Assembly (NCBI RefSeq): GCF_005239225.2 | Contig: NC_133287.1 | Location: forward strand, 6,739,493 to 6,803,492 | DNA length: 64,000 nt | Direction of reading: 5' to 3' | Source of the DNA: Populus alba | Taxonomy: Eukaryota > Streptophyta > Magnoliopsida > Malpighiales > Salicaceae | Part shown: positions 56,665-64,000 of the stretch, piece by piece | Layout of the letters: every line of letters begins with the position of its first letter | Numbering within the stretch: position 1 is the stretch's first letter | Translations under genes and position numbers: made by a program | The notes under the pieces: generated by a model | Database searches by the model: none | Seen by the model: only the letters and a program-made list of their open reading frames with translations | What the model was told of the DNA's origin: nothing

Positions 56665-57596
56665 CGAACCACCCACAAGAACCTGTGGCCACTTCTCTCC
56701 AACCCGAAAGCTATTTCTCTTAACTGTTCCTTGGAGAACAGCCCCAAACTACCAAAACATAGAAAAACAACACTTCCAACTGGTTGCGAGTCCAGCCATG
56801 TTAGACACTCCAGCGTAGTACCATTGCGAGTGCCTGCATCCTCTTTAGGACCTTCAGTGGCTATCAATGGTCCGATACAGTAAATTGGCGGTGTGCGGTT
56901 ATTGGGTACACAGAATCCCTCTGATAATGTTTTCACAGCTCTGGCTTCAAGTGATTCAAAAGTGTTTACAACAATACCTGCTGATTCGGGAAAGCTTCTT
57001 GAGGAATCTAAGAAGTTCTCATAGGACTTATCGTCGCGATGAAGTACCGGTATTGGCATGTCAGACGATGGAATTGGTGGCACACCCGGAATATGAAGAA
57101 GGGACTTTAGATCTTTAAGGCTTTTTGTGGTGGTGTTATGAATGGTTGGGAAATAATGGAAAACAGCGAGAACACCAGCACCAGAAGAGGAGAAGTGGTA
57201 GCCAGGGATATTGAGTTCCTTGGCAACAGAGAGAGCAGCACAGCAAAAGAAGTCCACAACAAGTCCATGAATGGTGTAGTTTTTTGAAATGGACACTAGT
57301 TCTTCACGAACGTGAGGATTGCTGAGGCGAAGGACCTCAAAAGTGAGTTCTTCATGATGGGTGGTTTTTGTAGAAGGGAGGGTTACAGTAGGAAGATGGT
57401 GGAATTTGATAGAGGGAATGGTGGCAGCAACGTTGGCAATGTATGGGGCAGTGGAGCCAGAATCATAGGGCACAGTAGTGATGAGTATGTGAATAGAAAG
57501 GGAAGGTTTTTGGGTCAATAAGAGTTTCCCTAGCTCCACCATAGATATCAAATGCCCAATAGGGGGTGATGGGTACAGAACTATGGCCTCCTCCAT

Positions 57597-58025
57597 GGCT
57601 GCTCGTGGCCTTTCCTATACCTTTGTGTGTACTAGGAGGGAGGGAGGGAGAGAGAGAGAAAGCAATCTGTGCGGAGCAGTTTCAAAAAGTAAGGTATAAG
57701 GTCACAAACAGCATCTGAGCTTGATATAGGGTCAGATTCATGTTGTTCCACCAAAGTTTTCAATGATTTGTTCATAATCGCACTCAAAGTCTTCATCTTG
57801 GTGAACACGTGCTCTGCCAGAACAATAAAATCGCAGCAACCTACCAGTTAAACCTAAATTTCTTAGAGCAGGACAAAATATAGCAGGACGTCAGAATCCA
57901 TTTGTTTTAGTACGCAAGATACATCTTCTAAATTTTCAAGGCAAAAGAAGACAATTGCATTTATCTTTCCTTGACACGTAGCTACTACTTCATAGGTGGT
58001 ATATATGCAATGTGCCGCGGACTAC
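57597..58025 (-). promoter_or_regulatory. UGT-B5 promoter
   Basis: G-box CACGTG at 57806-57811, as in B4. The TATA region is further shortened (GATTTGTTCATAATCG), with loss of the spacer between the two landmarks. GGGA/GA purine repeat in the 5'UTR (57636-57660). Confidence 0.5.
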
Positions 58026-58027
58026 CA

Positions 58028-58370
58028 CTTCATAAGTGTTCTGGGAGAAGAAAAAAATCGAGACCCAGTCATTAATTTAATTGGATTTAATTAGTTAATA
58101 TAATTTTAATAATACAAATAAAAAATGCAATGATAAAAAATAAATTAACAATAAATAAATAAATAAAACCGACTCAAGCCAATCGATGTGGTGATAGGTA
58201 CAGAACTACTGCCTCCTCCATTGCTCTCTCCCTCTTGAGAGAGAGAACAAAAACAAGCACTATATAAGTAGAGGATGTACCGTGGGAGAGAATGAAGCAG
58301 GCTACAAAGTATTGTAAGGTAAGGCAAGCGTTTATTATTTATTTACTTACTTTTAAAGAAATGTACCAAT
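58028..58370 (-). pseudogene. UGT subtype-A 5' stub (RA5)
   Basis: Same joint and stub, ATG at 58221, 5'UTR to about 58330, then the spacer shared with 29226 onwards. Confidence 0.65.
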
Positions 58371-59105
58371 AATTTACTTGCTGCAAGTAATAATAATAAT
58401 AGATTAAAATTGTTGAAATTGGGTAAAAACATAAGAACCTGAGGTCATGAAATGAAAACTTTATTACAATTTAATTTTTAAAAAAATTTAAAATATCTTA
58501 AATAAATTTAAAAACCAACTTAAACAAACTAGAAAATCCAAAAAAAAATTATAAATAAACAACGAAAAATAAAATTAACAATTTCATCAATACTTGATTT
58601 CTAAACTAAATAAAAGAAAAAATCATAAAAGAAACAAATTATCCTAAATTAAGTAAACATAATATATAATTATTAAAAAAAACGTTTTTTTTTCTTATAA
58701 TCCTCCAATATCACTAGGCTTTGTACAAAAATCAAGCCTTTGTGATCTCTTTCTCATCTCAACTGTTCGGCCAATATTGTTTTGAGTTTTTTGTGTGATG
58801 TAATCTTGGTGTCTTGTTGGTGAGTTTTGGGTTGAAAGTGAAGGAGACATGCACTTGGAAAACACTCTCATATTTATTTTCTCATTTTCATTGAATTAAT
58901 TAGAGATGAGAGAAGTATAAATTAATAATCTTTAACCCCATGAATTAAAATAACCCCATGAATTAAATGTACATAAAATTGCCTTCAAGTTAAGCATTGC
59001 ATTAATCATCTATAATGCACTTTGCTTGAGTTTTTTAGTAACAGTTTTTTTTATAAAAAAAAAAATTTGTTATTATTCATTTTATGATATGATCCTGCAT
59101 GTGAT
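58371..59105. other. Unit spacer
   Basis: 58371-58760 is the common spacer, with one copy of AGGCTTTGTACAAAAA instead of two. 58808-59105 matches the B4-unit spacer at 49511-49805. No gene. Confidence 0.5.
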
Positions 59106-59300
59106 GCAGATTTTGATGGTTGGGCTGGCTTTGTTTTCTCTTGTATCAAATCTTGCAATGGTGGGTCTTGTGATGCACACGATTGTCTTCTTCACGGCAC
59201 CACAGGATGGTGCCGTTTACTCCAAATTAACCCACCAGAACAGCTATTTCTATTTCTATTGTTGCGTGTTTAACATTATTTTTAGCGTTATTTATTGCAA
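59106..59300 (+). pseudogene. Second copy of the exon-like membrane-protein fragment
   Basis: Same reading as 49806-49990, ILMVGLALFSLVSNLAMV then APQDGAVYSKLTHQ, preceded by GATGCAG as a 3' splice-site-like boundary. A two-codon length difference keeps the frame. The product is not recognised. Confidence 0.4.
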
Positions 59301-59664
59301 ATTTTGACTAGCTCACATTAGATGTCGGATCTTTTAGAAAAGCAAGTAGGTAAATAACCTTCAAATCCAAGAGAGACACGTTTGTTCTTGAAAGACCAAA
59401 CCAAGAGAGACACAGTTGATGTTGGAAACTCAAGACAAGACAGGCACTCAATCTTGAAGAATATTCAAAGTCTTTATTTCAATAATAATAATAATAATAT
59501 GCTTTGAATGACTAACGTCTAGGAGATTATTGATATGCAACACGCCAAACAAATTTGGAAGCTAAAATCCTAATTTAACTTTAACTAATAAATAAGAAAT
59601 ACTAATATTCCAAGTAATAAAAAATATAATAATGACACAATTATAAAATTCCTCAATAGATTGT

Positions 59665-61856
59665 AAAATATACTAAAACAGATCTGTGTTTTACTGTGGA
59701 CTGCAGTGCAGTCCACAGTAAAACACTGATCCCTGCTGTTTTTTTTTTTTTTTTTTAGTTTTTAGTTTTTTTTTTTAAGTCTTTTTTTTCATTGTTTTTT
59801 TTTTTAATTGAGTTGTCTTTTTTTTTGTTTTTTTTTTTAAACTTTTTTACTTTTTACTTTTTACTTTTTGTTTTTTTTCTTCATTTTTTCTTTTTTTTTT
59901 AATGGATATTTTTTAAAAAAAAATTTTGTTAATGTTAAATTTTTTTGTATCTCAAACTTTTATAACACGCATTCCAGGTTTTAACGGGTTAACCCAGATT
60001 TTTTTTCCTGGTTTCATAGGTTAACCAAATTAATTATGGGCTAACCCCGTCAATTTTTTTTTTCTATGCAGTTATCAAACTTTCATGACGCGAATTCCTG
60101 GTTTGACGGGTTAACTTGGTTTGAGGGTTAACCCAATTAATTTAGATTTTTTTTTTTACTTTTTGCTTTTCTTTTTCTTCATTTTTTTCTTTGTTTTTTT
60201 TTAATGGATATTTTAAAAATAAAAATTTTTATTAATGATAAATTTTTTTTCCATCTAAAACTTTTTTATAACACGCATTCCAGGTTTAATGGGTTAACTC
60301 AGATTTTTTTTTTTCTGATTTTTTCTTTTTAATTAATTTTTTCATTTCCATAGTAAAAACACCGATTCCTTAGGCGTTTTTTTTTTTTTAAGTTGTCTTA
60401 GTTTTTTTTAGCTGTATTTTTTTATGTTTTTTGGGATTTTTTTTTGCTTCTTCCTTTGTTTTTTTTTTAACAAATTTTTTTTTGTTTAATTTAGTTTATT
60501 AATGTTTAATTTTTTTATTTAGTTATCAGACTTTCATGACACGTTTACCGGATTTAACGGGTTAACTTGGTTTGACAAGTTATTTTTTTGCTTTTTATTC
60601 TTTTTTTAATTAATTTTTTTTCGTTTAGTTTAGTTTGTTTAATGTTAAATTTATTTCTATTTAGTTATTAGACTTTCATGACATATATCCCGAGTTTCAC
60701 GGGTTAACTGTTTCACGGGTGAACCCAGTTAATTCCGGGTTGACCCGTCAATTTTTTTATTATTATTTTCATAAATGTTTTTGTTTAATTTAGTTTGTTA
60801 ATGTTAATTTTTTTTTTCGTTATTAGACTTTCATGACACAGATCCTGAGTTTAACGGGTTAGCATGGTTTGATGAGTTAACCCAGATTTTTTTTCTTTTT
60901 AATTAATTTTTTTTATTTAGTTTAGTTTGTTAATGTTCACTTTTTTTTTATTTAGTTACCAAACATTCATGACACGGATCCCGGGTTTAACGGGTTAACT
61001 TGGTTTGATGAGTTAACTTGAATTTTTTTTTTAATTTTTTTTTTCGTTTCGTTTAATTTGTTAATATTAAATATCTTTCTATTTTAGTATTTTTTTTATT
61101 CTTAGAGGTTTTTATTTCTTTTATTTTTTCTTTTAATTAATTTTATTTAATTAATTTATGTTATTAATATTAAATTTTTTTCTAAGTAGTTTTTGGCCAA
61201 TACCTTTAGTTTTTTTTTTATGCCTTTTGACTGTGGACTGCAAAGTGCAGTCCACAGTGAAAAGGCTGATGCCTTTTGTTTTTTTAATTAATTTTTTTTT
61301 AATTTAAATTGTTAATGTTAAATTTTTTTCTATTTAGTTATCAAACTTTCATTACACGGATTCCGGGTTTGACAGGTTAACCTGGTTTGACGAGTTAGCC
61401 CAGTTAATTCTAGGTTAACCCATTAATTTGTTTTTTTTTTTAATTATCAAACTTTCATAATGTGAATTCAAGGTATGACGGGTTAACCTGATTTGAAGGG
61501 TTAACCCAATTAATTCATTTTTTTTTCTTTTTTTTTCATTAGTTTTTTTTTTCATGTTGGTTTTTTTTTTAACTAATCTATTTAATTATCACACTTTTAT
61601 GACATGGCCTTGCAACCAGACTCACGTCCAATGCTATTGGATCTGGTATTGTAGTCCAGACACTTTTATGCTAAGGGTTAACCCAAGTTTAATGTTATTA
61701 TTAATATTATAAACATTATTCTTGGATCAAGCGATGAAACCAAAACTGAGATTTTTTGGTATAACTTTACTAAAAAGCCTAACACTTTTAAATCTTGACT
61801 ATTTTTAAAATGCAAAAAATAATTGACCCGCGGCATCGCGCGGGGCATGTAACTAG
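59665..61856 (+). mobile_element. Helitron-like insertion with T-rich tandem interior
   Basis: The right end shows the Helitron signature: a hairpin CCCGCG-GCATCG-CGCGGG (61827-61844) followed 12 bp later by CTAG (61853-61856) and a T in the target. The B4 unit has the uninterrupted flank (TAAATATTAATTCCCATCG near 50305). The left boundary is uncertain, between about 59659 and 59683. The interior has many variants of a phrase CTTTCATGACACG..TTCCGGGTTTAACGGGTTAAC separated by T runs and no helicase gene. A 41-bp palindrome lies near the left end. Confidence 0.6.
59686..59726. repeat. 41-bp near-perfect palindrome
   Basis: Twenty bases beginning GTGTTTTACTGTGGACTGCA, one G, then the reverse complement. 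A related half-decayed form is at about 61230-61258 (GACTGTGGACTGCAAAGTGCAGTCCACAG). Confidence 0.9.
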
Positions 61857-62218
61857 TAAATATTAATTCCCATCGTTGTCCTTCATCCCCCATCAAACGC
61901 CTCGTGCAATCTGTTTCACATTGGACCCAGCATTTATCTAGGGACAAACTAAAACTTGCTCAGCAAAGGCTTTTTGGTTTTCAAAGTTCTTTTTCGCTGG
62001 ACTCTGATTTGAGTGATAATATTCTATAGGAATTTGTTAATGAATAATTATAAAATAAAAAGTTTGAACAATGAAGCTACTGCCCTGGGAATAGTGGCGG
62101 TAGCATTTACAACTTCCATTAATGAAACATTGCCATTTTTTTCTCTTGCCTCAGCTCGCAGTTCTTTTCCATGTTCAGTGATAGCACTGTGTACATAAAC
62201 TGCTGATTTATGGATAGT
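61857..62218. other. Spacer continuing from the B4/B5 shared DNA
   Basis: Homologous to 50300-50620. The open reading around 62050-62170 is not coding-like. No gene. Confidence 0.4.
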
Positions 62219-63015
62219 TTGTATTGCTACCTAATTTTTAACTTATATTTTTAAAAAAAAATTTAAAAATAAAAAATAGAATAAAATAAAGGTTTACATG
62301 TGGCGATAACATAGAACATCATGGCTAATATTAAAAAACCAATATGTTAAGGAAGATAATTATTGAATCATATATAATTATTGCAATATAAAAATATCAT
62401 GGATATATAATTTGATTCGTGCTGATTATGAAAATAAATCATTGTAATATAAAATATTATTTGTATAGGATTTCTTAATACTAGTTATAAAAGATAATCT
62501 TTACAATAATTATTGTAATTTTTCTTTAAAGAACACGCGTAAAGATCTTTTATATAAGTGAACCTCTAAGAGAGGGGAAAAAATATTCACAAGAAGGGGT
62601 AATTTTTTAGAAAAAATGGAGCTAAAAAAAAACTCTAAAGATAAAAAATCGTAAACCCTTTTCTCTTCTTGAGCCACGACCCCCTTCTCTCTTAAAAAAA
62701 TAAAAAAAGATAGTCGCCGCCCGTTCCCCCCATCTTCTTCTCCTACGTCAGCCACTAGTGAGCCCCTCCATTTCTCCATCTCAGCCATTGTGCCCCCATA
62801 GACACCCGACCACAGCACCTACACTCCCTTCTCCCCGATTCTAGCCTTTTCCCTTCGGTTTCATTTTCCCCTCTCGTCAGCCAAGGCTTCCCCTTCCCCT
62901 CAGCCCTAAAACAAACCCAAATCAGCCATATCCATTTTCTGGTCACATAGTTGGCCATCAACACAAACTCTCAGTCTCTCCCACCAGCCGTCCCGTCTCT
63001 TCCCTCATCTCTCTC
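62219..63015. repeat. Degraded gypsy-type LTR fragment
   Basis: TTGCTACCTAATTTTTAACTTATA resembles the start of the LTR at 11318. The C-rich segment CCCATCTTCTTCTCC recalls 30340-30500. No matching right end or target duplication. Confidence 0.35.
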
Positions 63016-63018
63016 AAC

Positions 63019-63060
63019 CAGTGGCGGAGCCACGTAAGAGTAAAAGGAGGCAATTGCCTT
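63019..63060 (+). mobile_element. Possible hAT transposon terminus
   Basis: CAGTGGCGGAGCCACG resembles the terminal sequence of a common plant hAT family. Only this end is in view and no transposase was found. Confidence 0.3.
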
Positions 63061-63395
63061 CTTAATTTTTTTAAAAAATATTTTTTATATTAAAATATTA
63101 ATATAATAATATGATGAGGGGTTGATATACACTTATTATTGTTGACTTGTATCTTAATATAATAAATAATATGTATAATATATGTGCAGCATCCCAGCTC
63201 ATTTCTCATTTCCCAAACTTTTCCTTTTTTCTTTTTTTTTTTTCCCGCTAACTATTCAAGAGCTTTTTTTACTCTTTTTTTAGTTGCACTCTTCCTTATA
63301 CAATTTTTTTTTCAAGTCAGTTAGGCAACTTTAGGTAAAAAAAAATTTATTTTTTTTATTTGTTTCATTATTTTAGGGTTTATAATAATTTAGAG

Positions 63396-63400
<5 letters not shown>

Positions 63401-63470
<70 letters not shown>

Positions 63471-63478
63471 AATCAATT
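63401..63478. repeat. (AT)39 microsatellite
   Basis: 78 bp of uninterrupted AT dinucleotides, a highly variable and cruciform-prone tract. Confidence 0.97.
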
Positions 63479-64000
63479 AAAGATAAATGGTAGTGGGTTA
63501 GAATGCAAGATTTTGAACAATAAATATTTATTTGATTGTTTTGAATTAATTAAAAGTTATATCATTTTCCAATTGAATTGATTACGATATGGAACTAAAC
63601 TTTTTCACGAGATGAACAAGCAAACATTCAAATTGTTGTCAACAAGTAAAGATTGATATTTGTAGAATTAAAATTTTTTTTAGCTTGAGATTGGTCCTTT
63701 TTATGATTGAATAATTCATATTTTATTTGTTTTTTTTTCTCTTTTTTGTTTTCGTTAGACAATTTGTGTTTTGCTGGAGAAGAATTAACACGTGCATACA
63801 AGCCTGATTTTAATCAGTGCATGCTGGTTTTTTCATAAAAAAAGGAAAGAAAAAAACAATTTTTTTTTGTTTTTAAAAATGATTTGTCATGATAAATTTA
63901 GACTATCAATATTGATTCATATACATGCATTATATATAGCATGCTACATGGTAATAGGGTGTGAAATGGATTTTGATGAATTAGTGTATATTTTACTATG
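63479..64000. other. AT-rich DNA at window end
   Basis: No gene, terminal repeat or RNA feature recognised. Confidence 0.4.

Larger units (their letters stand above)
52026..57596 (-). pseudogene. UDP-glycosyltransferase, UGT88-type, B5, interrupted by a copia element
   Basis: The 5' part (57596 to 56665, ATG at 57596) encodes residues 1 to about 311, including His15 and Asp115. The 3' part (52529 to 52026) encodes the rest with a complete PSPG box and SWKHK end. The retrotransposon lies between them at codon ~311, inside the FLWVVRNPPS strand, with the host pentamer CGAAC duplicated. Subtracting the element and one pentamer leaves 1431 bp, exactly 476 codons plus stop, with no other lesion. 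So the gene was apparently functional until the insertion. The amino half is a mosaic: REELVS as in B3, VFHYF and SYENFLDSSRSF as in B4. Confidence 0.92.

Overview
The window looks like plant nuclear DNA: AT-rich, gene-poor, full of nested LTR retrotransposons, a LINE, SINEs, CACTA, Harbinger and Helitron-like elements. The repeat types (tRNA-derived SINEs, long solo LTRs ending in GCGACA, the 41-bp GTGTTTTACTG palindrome) remind me of Salicaceae (poplar or willow). That assignment is inference and was not tested.

The organising feature is a tandem array of intronless family-1 UDP-glycosyltransferase genes of the UGT88 type, all on the minus strand. There are two subtypes. Subtype A has one intact gene (9694-11127), one decayed copy (21119-21917) and five short 5' stubs plus one vestige. 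Subtype B has five loci. B1 (17181-18611), B2 (26351-27781) and B4 (47235-48665) are intact 476-codon ORFs. B3 (34352-35786) has a 4-bp insertion that frameshifts its last ~20 codons. B5 (52026-57596) is split by a young copia retrotransposon.

The repeating unit, in increasing coordinates, is: a degenerate copia integrase fragment, a B gene, its promoter, an A-gene 5' stub, then an AT-rich spacer carrying solo LTRs. Orphan B promoters at 7935-8345 and 24300-24870 mark units that lost their coding part.

Region by region. 1-9.7 kb: decayed copia (+), Harbinger transposase pseudogene, A stub, a three-fold 963-bp tandem repeat with G-rich tracts, an orphan promoter, AT-rich DNA. 9.7-19 kb: intact UGT-A, a solo LTR nested in another solo LTR (both with target-site duplications), then UGT-B1. 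19-26 kb: SINE, En/Spm-type transposase fragment, copia 3' end, UGT-A pseudogene, two related CACTA elements. 26-47 kb: B2 and B3 units with three solo LTRs, one carrying a near-full-length 6.1-kb LINE. 47-62 kb: B4 and B5 units, each with an exon-like fragment of an unrecognised gene, one TRAPPC1/BET5 exon fragment, the copia insertion in B5 and a Helitron-like element. 62-64 kb: LTR-like fragment, a possible hAT terminus, a 78-bp AT microsatellite, AT-rich DNA.

Functionally the locus is a small-molecule glucosylation cluster. The B proteins are nearly identical in the sugar-donor half and differ mainly in the acceptor-binding half. Their promoters differ in TATA, G-box and TGACGTCA elements. 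I found no wholly new system. The most unusual features are the composite unit, the mosaic acceptor domains, the intact-but-interrupted B5 gene, and the reverse-transcriptase-less element that interrupted it.
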